Source: JB111 sp049856295 (GTDB lineage Bacteria > Actinomycetota > Actinomycetes > Actinomycetales > Actinomycetaceae). Taken from it: DNA of 64,000 bases. The notes beneath the pieces were generated by a model, which saw only the letters and a program-made list of their open reading frames with translations, ran no database searches and was not told the origin of the DNA. The position numbers were made by a program, and so were the translations under genes. Positions 1 through 10,853 of the stretch are shown piece by piece. The stretch is taken from NCBI RefSeq assembly GCF_049856295.1, contig NZ_JBNDMZ010000008.1:140859-204858 (forward strand). Reading direction: 5' to 3'. Within the stretch, counting starts at the first letter, position 1. Each line of letters opens with the position of its first letter.

Positions 1-92
1 ACCTCGGCGTGCAGCGCCGGGTCGAGCACCCGCGCGAGGGCCCGATCCGCGTCGAGACCGGTGCGGACCACCACCGCGTACCGCGCGCTCAC
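1..92 (-). CDS. Partial gene, N-terminus only; possible SRPBCC-type protein
   Basis: A reading frame starts with GTG at 92 on the minus strand and runs off the left edge of the window. About 30 residues are visible, beginning VSARYAVVVRTGLDADRALA and continuing into a segment that ends LDPALHAEV. It starts 8 bases after the stop of the methyltransferase-GNAT gene, so the two are probably co-transcribed. The pattern of a first beta strand followed by a short helix resembles the start of SRPBCC/START-like lipid-binding proteins, but this is a weak impression from one strand and one helix. The rest of the gene lies outside the window. Confidence 0.4.
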   Translation of the reverse strand, partial: MSARYAVVVRTGLDADRALARVLDPALHAE

Positions 93-99
93 GGGGCGC

Positions 100-1305
100 T
101 CACAGCTCGCACAGCAGGGTGTCCGCGCCGCCGACCGCGCCGACCCGCACGAAGCCGGCGCGGTCGTAGAGCCGCCGGGCGCCCACGTTGTCCCGCTCGA
201 CGCTCAGGCTCACCGCGCGTCGGCCGTCCCGGCGGGCCCGCTCGAGCAGCACGGCGAGCAGCGCTGAGCCGACGCCGGCGCCCCGCGCGGACGGCGCCAC
301 CCCGATCGACAGCTCCGGGACGTCCTCGGCGACGAACCCGTACCCGGGCCCGTCGGCGGGCAGGAGGCGGAGCCAGGCGACGCCGAGCACCTCGCCGTCG
401 CCACCGACCGCGACGACGCCGCCCTGGTCCGGCGTCCAGCCCTCGACGTAGCGCGCCACGTCGCCGTCGGCCCGCAGTACCTCGACCGGGCGCTCCTCGC
501 CGCCCCGCCAGGCCGTTGCACGGGCGAGGCCGCGCCACAGGTGGGTCTCGTCGTCGGCGCCCGCCGGGCGGACCGTCCACGGCCGGCGCCGCGCGAGGAA
601 CACGTGCTCGCGGCCCGGGCGGTCCGGCGCATCCCGCACCTCCTCCACGGCGAACCCGGCCGCGAGCAGGTCCGCCGTCACCTCGGCCCGGTCGCGGAAC
701 CGCAGTGTCGAGTCGGAGACGACGACCGCGCCGTCGGAGTGGAAGGTGTGGGTGAACCGGAAGCTCACCAGCGGCAGGTCGACGGCGAGGAGCGTGTACT
801 CCTGGGTGACCTCGCCGGTGCCGGGCACGTCGATCGTCTCGGGCGCGTACCGCCGTCCCCAGTCCTCCCACGCCCGGGCCTCCGGGCGGCGCGTCTCGAA
901 CGCGAGCAGGCCGCCCGGCGCGAGCGAGCGCCGCAGGTGCCGCAGCGTCGCCGACCAGTCCTCGTCGGTGAGGAAGACCTGGGCGACGTTCGCCGTCATC
1001 ACCGCGAGGTCCGCCCACCCGGCCGGTGCGTCCGCGGCGGTGCCGACCACCCAGCGCACGGCGTCGGCCCCGGGCTTTCCGCGGGCCACGTCCACGGAGG
1101 CGGCGGCGGGGTCGATGCCGACGACCTCGGTCCCGGCCGCGGCGAGGCGGATCGCGAGCGTCCCCGTCCCGCAGCCCAGGTCGAGCACCCGGGCCGCGCC
1201 CGCCTCGGCGACGAGGTCGACGTAGGCGTCGAGGTCGGAGCGGTCGGGGTCGAACGGGTCGTAGATCGGGGCAAGGCGGGCGTCGTCGAAGATCGGGTCG
1301 GGCAC
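100..1305 (-). CDS. SAM-dependent methyltransferase fused to a GNAT acetyltransferase
   Basis: This 401-residue cytoplasmic protein joins two enzyme domains. Residues about 30-240 form a class I methyltransferase, with motif I LDLGCGTG at 41-48 and the acidic ribose-binding residue in VVGIDP at about 61-66. Residues about 243-401 form a GNAT domain, with the acetyl-CoA loop RGAGVG at 341-346 and the N-x-x-A-x-x-LY helix followed by AGF at 373-385. Single-domain versions of both are common; the fusion is less so. The GTG start at 1305 is preceded by GGGAGG at a normal distance. Substrates cannot be read from the sequence. The upstream gene on the other strand is a P-loop kinase. Confidence 0.85.
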   Translation of the reverse strand: MPDPIFDDARLAPIYDPFDPDRSDLDAYVDLVAEAGAARVLDLGCGTGTLAIRLAAAGTEVVGIDPAAASVDVARGKPGADAVRWVVGTAADAPAGWADLAVMTANVAQVFLTDEDWSATLRHLRRSLAPGGLLAFETRRPEARAWEDWGRRYAPETIDVPGTGEVTQEYTLLAVDLPLVSFRFTHTFHSDGAVVVSDSTLRFRDRAEVTADLLAAGFAVEEVRDAPDRPGREHVFLARRRPWTVRPAGADDETHLWRGLARATAWRGGEERPVEVLRADGDVARYVEGWTPDQGGVVAVGGDGEVLGVAWLRLLPADGPGYGFVAEDVPELSIGVAPSARGAGVGSALLAVLLERARRDGRRAVSLSVERDNVGARRLYDRAGFVRVGAVGGADTLLCEL

Positions 1306-1389
1306 GCGGCCAGCCTCCCGCGCGGCCCGGGCGCTGCGCCACCGGAATCCCCGTGCCGCGAGGGCCCGGAGGTCCGTAGCCTGCGCGCC

Positions 1390-1851
1390 ATGCCTCGCGT
1401 CGTCCTCATGTGCGGCCCCGCCGGTTCCGGCAAGTCGACCGTTGCCCGCGAGCTGGAGGCGGGCGGGATGGTGCGGCTCTCGATCGACGTCGAGGCATGG
1501 GCGCGAGGCGAGCGGACGATGCCGCTCGACCCGCGTGTGCGGGACGAGATCGAGGACGAGCTCAGGGCCCGGCTGCTCGATCTCGTCCGCGCGGGTCGCG
1601 ACGTGGTCGTCGACCTCTCCTTCTGGTCACGCGCGATGCGGGACGACTACCGGGCGCTCCTGAGCGCGACCGGGATCGTGCCCGAGACGATCTACCTGGG
1701 CACGCCGAAGGACGTCTGCCTCGCCCGCCTCCGTGCCCGGGCGGCGGCGCATGCGGACGACTTCGCCCTCGACCCGGCCCTCGCCGAGCGGTACTACGAC
1801 CATCTCGAGGTCCCGACGCCGGAGGAGGGACCGCTCACGGTCCTCCGGTGA
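1390..1851 (+). CDS. AAA-type P-loop kinase-like ATPase
   Basis: A 153-residue protein with the Walker A motif GPAGSGKST at residues 9-17, directly after the first beta strand. A second strand VVVDLSFWSR at about 75-84 has the Asp and the Arg-rich helix of small metabolite or zeta-toxin-like kinases. A LARLRAR lid-type helix follows at about 113-120. Length and layout fit the AAA_33/zeta-toxin-like P-loop kinases that phosphorylate small molecules; the substrate is unknown. No ribosome site is visible. Instead TAGCCT at 1377-1382 ends seven bases before the ATG, which suggests a leaderless mRNA. Confidence 0.8.
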   Translation: MPRVVLMCGPAGSGKSTVARELEAGGMVRLSIDVEAWARGERTMPLDPRVRDEIEDELRARLLDLVRAGRDVVVDLSFWSRAMRDDYRALLSATGIVPETIYLGTPKDVCLARLRARAAAHADDFALDPALAERYYDHLEVPTPEEGPLTVLR

Positions 1852-1893
1852 GCCGGGCGTCGCCCCGGTCCGCAGCGCCGAGCCCGCCAGGGA

Positions 1894-3480
1894 TCACAGC
1901 GCGACGACGCCCTGCACCACGACGATCTTGACGACCACGGCGAGGGCGAACAGGGCGGAGTAGCCGGACTCGGCCCGGTCGTCGTCGACGATGGACGTCA
2001 CGTGCCCGAGCAGCACCGGCTGACCGATGAAGCCGGCCATGGCGCCGGCCGTACGCGCCGTGGACAGGCCGGCGAGACGGCCGAGCAGCGCGAACAGCGC
2101 GAGGACGACGAGCAGGAGGACGACCGATGAGAGCGCCACGGCGAGCCCGGTGGCGGTGAACGCGGTCGAGCCGAACGCCTGCCCGCTCGCGAGGCCGACG
2201 GTGGCGAGGAAGAACATGAGCCCGAACTGCCGGATCGTCAGGTTGGCGGCCAGCGGCATCGTCCACACGAGCGGCCCGGTGCGCCCGAGCCTGCCGAGCA
2301 CGAGCCCGACGACGAGGGGCCCCGCCGCGCTGCCGAGCGCGAGGCTCGCGCCGCCGCCGAGCGGGATCGCGACGAGGCCGACGGCGACACCGATCGCGAT
2401 GCCCAGGCCGAACGGGAGGAAGTCGACCTCGGTGACGCGGCGCTCGGAGTCGCCGAACATGCGGCGCAGGTCACCGAGCCGCTCGCGGGGGAACACGACG
2501 CGGATGCGGTCGCCGAGCTGGAGCGTCATGTCGTGCTGGGCGAGGAGGTCGCGGTCCCCGCGGCGCACGCGGGTGATGACGCCACCGAACCGCGCGGGGA
2601 TCCTCAGGTCGGCCACCGTGGCCCCGGCGACCGCATGGTCGGACAGGACGAACCGCCGGTAGGTCACCACGGAGTGGTCGTCCGCGAGATCGATGGGTGC
2701 GGCGGTCCCGAGCGCGTCCGCGGCGGTGCGGACGGCGTCGGGCACGCCGACGAGGAGGACGCGGTCCCCGGTGCGCAGGGCGTCGTCGGGGTCGGCGACC
2801 GTGACCGCGCCGTCCCGCAGGAGGTAGGAGACGCGCACGCCCGCCGGTTCGCCGGGGAGGAAGGCGATGCCGGGGATGTCGGCGATCGGCCGGGGACGGG
2901 TGACGTCGACGGTCAGCGTGAGCAGGCCGGCCGCGGACAGGGGAGCCGGGTCGCGGCGCGCCGGGAGGTCGGTGCGGGCCACGCGGGAGAGGACGAGGAG
3001 CGTGACGACGACCGCGATCGGGTAGCTGATCGCGTAGCCGACGGCCGGGTCCGTCGATCCGCCGAGCGCGTCGCTCGCGGCGGCCATCGCCGGCGTGGCC
3101 GTCAGGGAGCCCGAGAAGAGCCCGCCGGTGATGCCGGGCCCGAGGTCGAGCGCGGTCCCGGCCACCACGGCGAGCAGCCCGAACACGACGACGAGGACGG
3201 TGGCGCCACCCATGAGTGGCGCCTGGCGCCGGAGGTCGCGGAAGAACGACGGGCCGGCGGCGACGCCGATCGTGTAGACGAACAGGGTGAGCCCGATGGA
3301 CTGCGCGAGCGCGAGCCCCTCGCCGAGCCGTGGGTCGAGCGCGCCGAGCGCCAGCCCGACGAACAGCGCCCCGGCCGCCCCGAACCGGAGCGGGCCGAAG
3401 GGGATCGCGCCGAGGGCGGTGCCGAGTGCGACGACGAGGAAGACCGTCAGCAGCGGCGTCCCCGCCAGGATGTCGAGCAC
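1894..3480 (-). CDS. AspT/YidE-type transporter with two TrkA-C (RCK_C) domains
   Basis: This 528-residue membrane protein has the layout of the aspartate:alanine exchanger family (also called YidE/YbjL duplication): about five hydrophobic segments, a soluble middle, and about five or six more segments. The middle (roughly 195-345) holds two TrkA-C domains, visible in RTGDRVLLVG and QLGDRIRVVFPRERL. Each membrane half has the small-residue motif of the family, for example GGLFSGSLTATPAMAAAS in the first and FIGQPVLLGHVTS in the second. It probably exchanges small organic anions at the inner membrane. The GTG start follows TAGCGT by exactly six bases, so the mRNA is probably leaderless. Confidence 0.85.
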   Translation of the reverse strand: MLDILAGTPLLTVFLVVALGTALGAIPFGPLRFGAAGALFVGLALGALDPRLGEGLALAQSIGLTLFVYTIGVAAGPSFFRDLRRQAPLMGGATVLVVVFGLLAVVAGTALDLGPGITGGLFSGSLTATPAMAAASDALGGSTDPAVGYAISYPIAVVVTLLVLSRVARTDLPARRDPAPLSAAGLLTLTVDVTRPRPIADIPGIAFLPGEPAGVRVSYLLRDGAVTVADPDDALRTGDRVLLVGVPDAVRTAADALGTAAPIDLADDHSVVTYRRFVLSDHAVAGATVADLRIPARFGGVITRVRRGDRDLLAQHDMTLQLGDRIRVVFPRERLGDLRRMFGDSERRVTEVDFLPFGLGIAIGVAVGLVAIPLGGGASLALGSAAGPLVVGLVLGRLGRTGPLVWTMPLAANLTIRQFGLMFFLATVGLASGQAFGSTAFTATGLAVALSSVVLLLVVLALFALLGRLAGLSTARTAGAMAGFIGQPVLLGHVTSIVDDDRAESGYSALFALAVVVKIVVVQGVVAL

Positions 3481-3574
3481 CCATCCACGCTAGCCCCGCC
3501 GGGTGAGGGCGCGGCTGTGATGCGTGCGGCAGACCCGCGGCGCTCGCGGACGGACCCGTGCCGCCTGCCGGTCG

Positions 3575-4831
3575 TCAGTTCCTCTTGCCCCGGATGAGGT
3601 CGAGCGCGATCGTCGCCCCGATGACCGCCAGGCGCTCCCGCGGGCCGGCCCGGTCCTCGAGCTCGACCACGTAGCGATCCTTGCCCGAGAGGAAGCCGGC
3701 CGACGACCGGGACACGCGGGCGACGCGCGTGCCGCCGTCGACGACCTCGAAGTCGAAGTCCCAGAAGCTGCCGTGCAGCTCGAGCAGCCCGCCGTCGGTC
3801 ACCTCGATCTCGACCTTGGTCGCGAAGAATGCGCTGCGCTGGACGACGTGTGCCAGCGCGGAACCGGCGCCGTCCGTGAGGACGTACCGGTCCCGGCCCC
3901 AGTCGCGCGTGTCCTCCACGTGCATGAGGACGGTGCCGTCGGCGTCGGCCACCTCGAACGTGCGGCTGCCTCCCCAGAAGCCCGAGCCGGTGGTGAGGAC
4001 GCGGCCGACCGCCCGGTCGTGCTCGTCGAGGATGTCGAAGTCGTTGGACAGGAACGACGTCACCTGGTGCATGACGACGACGTCCTGGTCGACCAGCGAG
4101 GGCGTGCTCGCCTGGGCTCCCGCGTCCTCGCCGGTCCGCCCCAGCTCGCTGCCGTCCGCAGCGGTGGCGCCGGTACCCGCTGCGCCTGCAGCGACGCCTG
4201 CCGCGGCGCTGTCCCCCGTGGTGGCTGCCGGGTCCGGCTCCGCGTCGCTCGGCGCCTGCGTGGCCTCCTCCGGCAGCGGCTCCGGGTCGCTGGCCCAGAA
4301 CGCCTTCGCCTCGGCCACGCGCTCGGGGTGCGGGTGGTTCTCGTTGAGGAGCTGGAGGCTGACGACGCTCAGGTGCGGGTTCGCGCCGCGGTCGGCCACG
4401 AGGAGGACGGGCTCGGGGCCCAGCTCGGCGCGCACCTCGGGAGAGCCCAGGGCGGAACCGAGGGCGGCGAACAGCTGGAACTCCCACTCCTCGCGCTCGG
4501 CCTCGGAGACGTGCGTGCCCGCCCAGTGCCCGATCTCGATCTCGAGCGCGCGGAGCCCGGCCGACGCCGCGACCTCGGTCGTGGGCCAACCCGGGGCCCA
4601 CCACCGGGCCCGTGCCCCGTCGTCGGACCCGGTCGTCGAGGTGTCCGCAGCCGGGCCGACCGCACCGCCCGCGTCCGCCGGGGCCAGCGCGGGGACCCAC
4701 GAGCGACCCGCGGAGTGCACGACCGCCGCCGCCGGCACGGTCCCCGGGTCGCGGCCGGCGAACAGCTCGCGGAAGACCTGGGCCAGAACGGCCCGGAGAC
4801 GGGGGGCAAGGGTCTCGAGGAAGGACTCCAT
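3575..4831 (-). CDS. LURP-one-related (Tubby-like) protein with an extra N-terminal domain
   Basis: A 418-residue protein with three parts. Residues about 1-195 are an acidic, partly helical domain that I do not recognise (WAGTHVSEAEREEWEFQLFA is its most regular stretch). Residues about 195-245 are an Ala/Gly/Pro-rich linker. The last 165 or so residues are a LURP-one/scramblase-like beta barrel, with the repeated pattern of a D-R-A-V-G-R-V strand, GSGFWGGSRTFEV, then SAGFLSGKDRYVVELE and a final hydrophobic helix IGATIALDLIRG. The family is related to phospholipid scramblases; bacterial roles are unclear. TACCGT lies six bases before the ATG, suggesting leaderless translation. Confidence 0.75.
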   Translation of the reverse strand: MESFLETLAPRLRAVLAQVFRELFAGRDPGTVPAAAVVHSAGRSWVPALAPADAGGAVGPAADTSTTGSDDGARARWWAPGWPTTEVAASAGLRALEIEIGHWAGTHVSEAEREEWEFQLFAALGSALGSPEVRAELGPEPVLLVADRGANPHLSVVSLQLLNENHPHPERVAEAKAFWASDPEPLPEEATQAPSDAEPDPAATTGDSAAAGVAAGAAGTGATAADGSELGRTGEDAGAQASTPSLVDQDVVVMHQVTSFLSNDFDILDEHDRAVGRVLTTGSGFWGGSRTFEVADADGTVLMHVEDTRDWGRDRYVLTDGAGSALAHVVQRSAFFATKVEIEVTDGGLLELHGSFWDFDFEVVDGGTRVARVSRSSAGFLSGKDRYVVELEDRAGPRERLAVIGATIALDLIRGKRN

Positions 4832-4950
4832 GCCGACACGGTAGGAGGACGCCGACCCCGCGGACCCGTCGGAGCGGGGGAGCGCTCTCCACCCTGTGAG
4901 AGGCGCGTCGACGCCGCGACGTGCGGACCTCGCGCCGTCGGTGCAGGGGC

Positions 4951-4981
4951 TTGCTCCTCACACCGTGGCAGGGGCCAGACT
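4951..4981 (+). promoter_or_regulatory. Possible MerR-type promoter with a 19-base spacer
   Basis: TTGCTC at 4951-4956 and CAGACT at 4976-4981 are separated by 19 bases, the over-long spacing typical of promoters that MerR regulators untwist. It lies just upstream of the MerR-GyrI gene start at 4989, so autoregulation is plausible. The -10 element is imperfect and the call rests on spacing and context. Confidence 0.35.
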
Positions 4982-4988
4982 CGTGCGC

Positions 4989-5825
4989 ATGGCCGACGAC
5001 CGACCCCTCGCCATCGGGCAGTTCTCCCAGCGCTGCCGCCTCAGCGTCCGCATGCTCCGGCACTATCACCAGCACGGCGTGCTCGTGCCGGACCACATCG
5101 ACGACGGCGGCCGCCGCTGGTACGCGCCCGAGCAGCTCGCCGACGCCGCCGACGTGCGGCGCCTGCGCGACGTCGGGTTCTCCGTCGCGGCCATGCCGGC
5201 CCTGCTCGCCGCCCGCGGCACCCCCGCCCTCGCCGACGCCCTGCGCGCGCAGCGCGTCGTCGTCGAGCAGGAGCGCCGCGACGCCGCCGCTCGGGTGAGG
5301 GCCATCGACCGCATGATCGACCAGGTGAGAGGACAGGACATGAGCATCGAGATCGACCGACGGACCACGGTACCCATGACGGTGGTGGCTCTGCGCGGCA
5401 CCATCCCCACGTACTCGGACGAGGGGCAGCTGTGGGGGCGGATGATGCCCGAGCTCGAACGCCAGGGGATCCGGCCGACCGGGCCGGGCGGCGTGTTCGA
5501 GCACGACCCGACGTACGTCGAGCGGGACCCGGACGAGTCGGTCTACCTCCCCGTGGCACCGGGCACCACCGCCGAGGCCCCGCTGGAGGTCGTCGACGTG
5601 CCCGCCCAGGAGGTCGTGGTCGCGCGCGTCGTGGGCCCGTACGACCAGATCAGCGACGCGCACGCCCTCATCGGCGACCGCGTGACCACCGACGGCCTCA
5701 CCTTCGCCGAGCCCGCGGCGGACGGACTCGTGGGCAAGGTCTTCAACACCTACTACTCCGACCCCTCGAGCACCCCCGAGGACGAGCAGGTGACGGAGGT
5801 CCACCACCCCGTCGTCGCCGGCTGA
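4989..5825 (+). CDS. MerR-family regulator with GyrI-like ligand domain (BmrR-like)
   Basis: About 278 residues from the ATG at 4989; a GTG two codons earlier is also possible. The N-terminus is a MerR winged helix: LAIGQFSQRCRLSVRMLRHY, then a wing ending RRWYAPEQLADA and the DVGFSVAAM hinge. A coiled-coil segment (about 85-115) leads to a GyrI-like effector domain of about 160 residues that starts near the internal RTTVPMTVVALRG. This layout matches BmrR-type multidrug sensors, which bind cationic lipophilic drugs and activate transcription by untwisting DNA. No efflux gene is adjacent: a LURP-one gene is divergent upstream and a UvrA-like ABC protein follows behind a strong terminator. Confidence 0.85.
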   Translation: MADDRPLAIGQFSQRCRLSVRMLRHYHQHGVLVPDHIDDGGRRWYAPEQLADAADVRRLRDVGFSVAAMPALLAARGTPALADALRAQRVVVEQERRDAAARVRAIDRMIDQVRGQDMSIEIDRRTTVPMTVVALRGTIPTYSDEGQLWGRMMPELERQGIRPTGPGGVFEHDPTYVERDPDESVYLPVAPGTTAEAPLEVVDVPAQEVVVARVVGPYDQISDAHALIGDRVTTDGLTFAEPAADGLVGKVFNTYYSDPSSTPEDEQVTEVHHPVVAG

Positions 5826-5839
5826 CCCGCGGCATGCCC

Positions 5840-5887
5840 GACGACGGCGCCCGGCCGGCCGGAGCGGACCGGCCGGGCGCCGTCGTC
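5840..5887 (+). terminator. Strong stem-loop terminator after the MerR-GyrI gene
   Basis: A perfect 19-base stem (5840-5858 with 5869-5887) encloses a 10-base loop, 15 bases after the stop at 5825. There is no T-tract, as usual in high-GC actinomycetes. It separates the regulator from the UvrA-like gene. Confidence 0.8.
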
Positions 5888-5955
5888 CGCGCCTCGCGGG
5901 CGGGCGACCGCCGTCGCGGTCCACGGACTCCGGGCGTGGCTGGCACGATCGGGGG

Positions 5956-8466
5956 GTGACGGATCCCGACGACCAGCCGACGACGATCCGCGTCCTCGGC
6001 GCCGCCGTCCACAACCTGCGCGGCATCGACGTCGACCTGCCGCTGCGCCGCCTCGTCGGCATCGCCGGCGTCTCCGGCTCGGGCAAGTCCTCGCTCGCGA
6101 TGGGCGTGCTCTACGCCGAGGGGTCGCGCCGGTACCTCGAAGCGCTGTCCACCTTCACCCGCCGCCGGCTCGCCCAGGCGCCGCGGGCGGCGGTCGACTC
6201 CGTCGAGCACGTGCCCGCGGCCCTCGCCCTGCGTCAGCGCCCCGGCGTCCCGGGCATCCGGTCGACGTTCGGGACGACGACCGAGCTGCTCAGCGTGCTG
6301 CGCCTGATGTTCTCCCGCCTCGCCGCGCACCGCTGCCCGAACGGCCACACCCACCCGCCGACCCTCGACGTCGCCGCCGAGGTCCCCCTCACGTGCCCGG
6401 AGTGCGGCGAGGTGTTCGACCCGCCGGGCGCCGAGGACCTCGCCTTCAACGCGGCCGGCGCGTGCCCCACCTGCTCCGGCACCGGCGTCGTCCGGGACGT
6501 CGACGACGACACCCTCGTGCCCGACCCGTCGCTGACGATCGACGAGGGCGCCGTCGTGCCGTGGCGGACCTTCAACTTCAACGTCCAGCCGGACATCGTG
6601 CGCGAGATGGGCGTGCGCACCGACGTCCCCTACCGCGACCTCACCGACGACGAACGGGCGATCGTCCTGTCCGGCCCCGAGGAGAAGCGCCACATCACGG
6701 TCTCCACCCGCAACGGCCTGCACGAGCTCGACTTCACCTTCCGCAACGCGCGCCTCACGGTGACCAAGGAGCTCGACCGGGCCGGCGACGAGAAGCGCCT
6801 GGCCCGGGTGTCGAAGTTCCTCTCCGAGGGGGAGTTCCGCGCGTGCGGCGGGACCCGCCTCTCGGACGCGGCCCACGCGCCCCGCATCGGCGGGAGCAGC
6901 CTCGCCGACGTCACCGCGCGCACGCTCGACGACGTCCTCGCGTGGGCGCGGACCGTCGGCGCCGACCTCCCGGCGGAGATGCGCCCGATGGCGGACGGCC
7001 TCGCCGAGACGCTGGACCGGATGGGTTCCCGGCTCATCGACCTCGGCCTCGGCTACCTCTCCCTCGACCGCGCCGGCTCGACGCTCTCGACCGGCGAGCG
7101 GCAGCGCGCCCAGCTCGCCCGCGCGGTGCGCAACCGGACGACCGGCGTGCTCTACGTCCTCGACGAGCCGTCGATCGGGCTGCACCCGGCGAACGTCGAC
7201 GGGCTGCTCGGTGTCGTCCGCGACCTTCTCGCGGACGGGAACTCGGTCGTCGTCGTCGACCACGACGTGGCGGTGCTCCGGGAGACGGACCACCTCGTCG
7301 AGATCGGCCCGGGCTCCGGCCCCGACGGCGGCCGCGTCGTCGTCTCAGGAAGCGTCGCCGACGTCGTCGCGCACCCGGCGTCCCGCCTCGGCGGCTTCCT
7401 CGACGGCAGCGAACCCGTCGTCGTGCGCGAGCGCGCAGCCGCGGGGGACGTGTTCGCCCACGGCGCCGTCCACCTCGCCACCGACGCGATCCACACCGTC
7501 CACCCGCTGACCGTCGACGTCCCGCGCGGCCGGCTCACCGCCGTCACCGGGCCGTCCGGCTCGGGCAAGACGACCCTCGTCCTCGAGGGCCTCGTCCCCG
7601 CGCTCGCCGCGGCCGCCGCCGGCGAGCGGCTCCCGTCGCACGTGCGCGACCTCGACCCGGCGGGCATCGAGCGCGTCCAGCTCGTCGACGCCACCCCGAT
7701 CGGGATCAACGTCCGCTCGACCGTCGCCACCTACTCCGGCGTGATGGACGAGCTGCGCCGCACGTTCGCGCAGGAGCCCGACGCCGCGGACCGGGGGCTC
7801 ACCGCCGCCGACCTCTCCCACAACACCGGGTCCCTGCGCTGCCCGCGGTGCGACGGCACCGGCCAGGTCACGCTCGACGTCCAGTTCCTGCCCGACGTCG
7901 ACGTCCCCTGCCCGGACTGCCGCGGCACCCGGTTCGCCCCCGACGCCGACGAGGTCCGCCGCCCCGTGCCCGGCGGCGGCACGATCTCCCTGCCCGAGCT
8001 GCTGGGGCTGACGGCCGCCCAGGCCCTCGACGTCGTCGGTGACGTCCGCCCGGTCGCGCGCCGGCTGCGCACCCTCGTCGACCTCGGGCTCGGCTACCTC
8101 ACCCTCGGCGAGGACACCCCGGCGCTGTCCGGCGGGGAGGCACAACGGCTCAAGCTCTCCGCCGAGCTCACCCGCCGCCAGGAGGGCACCCTGTTCGTCC
8201 TCGACGAGCCGAGCGTCGGCCTCCACCCGCTCGACGTCCGCGTGCTTCTCGACGTCCTCCAGCGGCTCCTCGACCGCGGGGCGACCGTCGTCGTCATCGA
8301 GCACGACCTCGACGTGATCGCCAACGCCGACCACGTCGTCGACCTGGGGCCCGGCGGGGGAGAGGACGGCGGGCGGATCGTCGCCACCGGCACCCCGGAC
8401 GAGGTCGCCGCCGACCCCGCCGGGCTCACCGGCCGGTACCTCGCCCGCCACCTGGGCACCCGCTGA
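5956..8466 (+). CDS. UvrA-like ABC ATPase (excinuclease subunit A paralogue)
   Basis: An 836-residue double ABC protein, about 100 residues shorter than housekeeping UvrA. Walker A motifs are GVSGSGKSS near residue 38 and GPSGSGKTT near 530. Signature motifs are STGERQR in the first half and SGGEAQR in the second, and both Walker B motifs read LDEPS(I/V)GLHP. A CxxC-x19-CxxC zinc module follows the first P-loop, and a CPRC...CPDC module follows the second. The site that is usually CxxCxGTRL keeps only one Cys (FRACGGTRL). This fits the UvrA2/drug-resistance-type group rather than the core repair protein, which should be elsewhere in the genome. CACGAT lies six bases before the GTG start. Confidence 0.85.
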   Translation: MTDPDDQPTTIRVLGAAVHNLRGIDVDLPLRRLVGIAGVSGSGKSSLAMGVLYAEGSRRYLEALSTFTRRRLAQAPRAAVDSVEHVPAALALRQRPGVPGIRSTFGTTTELLSVLRLMFSRLAAHRCPNGHTHPPTLDVAAEVPLTCPECGEVFDPPGAEDLAFNAAGACPTCSGTGVVRDVDDDTLVPDPSLTIDEGAVVPWRTFNFNVQPDIVREMGVRTDVPYRDLTDDERAIVLSGPEEKRHITVSTRNGLHELDFTFRNARLTVTKELDRAGDEKRLARVSKFLSEGEFRACGGTRLSDAAHAPRIGGSSLADVTARTLDDVLAWARTVGADLPAEMRPMADGLAETLDRMGSRLIDLGLGYLSLDRAGSTLSTGERQRAQLARAVRNRTTGVLYVLDEPSIGLHPANVDGLLGVVRDLLADGNSVVVVDHDVAVLRETDHLVEIGPGSGPDGGRVVVSGSVADVVAHPASRLGGFLDGSEPVVVRERAAAGDVFAHGAVHLATDAIHTVHPLTVDVPRGRLTAVTGPSGSGKTTLVLEGLVPALAAAAAGERLPSHVRDLDPAGIERVQLVDATPIGINVRSTVATYSGVMDELRRTFAQEPDAADRGLTAADLSHNTGSLRCPRCDGTGQVTLDVQFLPDVDVPCPDCRGTRFAPDADEVRRPVPGGGTISLPELLGLTAAQALDVVGDVRPVARRLRTLVDLGLGYLTLGEDTPALSGGEAQRLKLSAELTRRQEGTLFVLDEPSVGLHPLDVRVLLDVLQRLLDRGATVVVIEHDLDVIANADHVVDLGPGGGEDGGRIVATGTPDEVAADPAGLTGRYLARHLGTR

Positions 8467-8567
8467 GCGAGGCGGTCCGTGGCCCCGCCACGGCGTCGTC
8501 GGGCTCCTCGATCGGATAATCTCGACGTCGAACCATCCCCGGCCCCCGAGGAAGAGGCTGCACGACG

Positions 8568-10778
<2,211 letters not shown>

Positions 10779-10804
10779 CGGGCCGGAGCCCTCCCCGACG
10801 CGCA

Positions 10805-10834
10805 GCGGCCGCCCGCCGGCAGGTGGGCGGCCGC
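10805..10834. terminator. Terminator hairpin between icd and msrA
   Basis: A perfect 10-base stem (10805-10814 with 10825-10834) with a 10-base loop lies between the convergent stops at 10778 and 10854, so it can serve both genes. Confidence 0.75.
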
Positions 10835-10853
10835 GGTCGTCGCCGGGCCTTCG

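Noticed and set aside
2533..3597. Long plus-strand frame of 354 codons opposite the AspT-type gene
   Set aside because: An antisense shadow: high GC leaves open frames on the opposite strand, and the minus-strand product has clear membrane and TrkA-C features.
6800..6860. Missing zinc Cys in the UvrA-like protein as a sign of decay
   Set aside because: The surrounding FRACGGTRLS looks ordered and, from memory, the same single-Cys form is common in this actinobacterial UvrA-like group.
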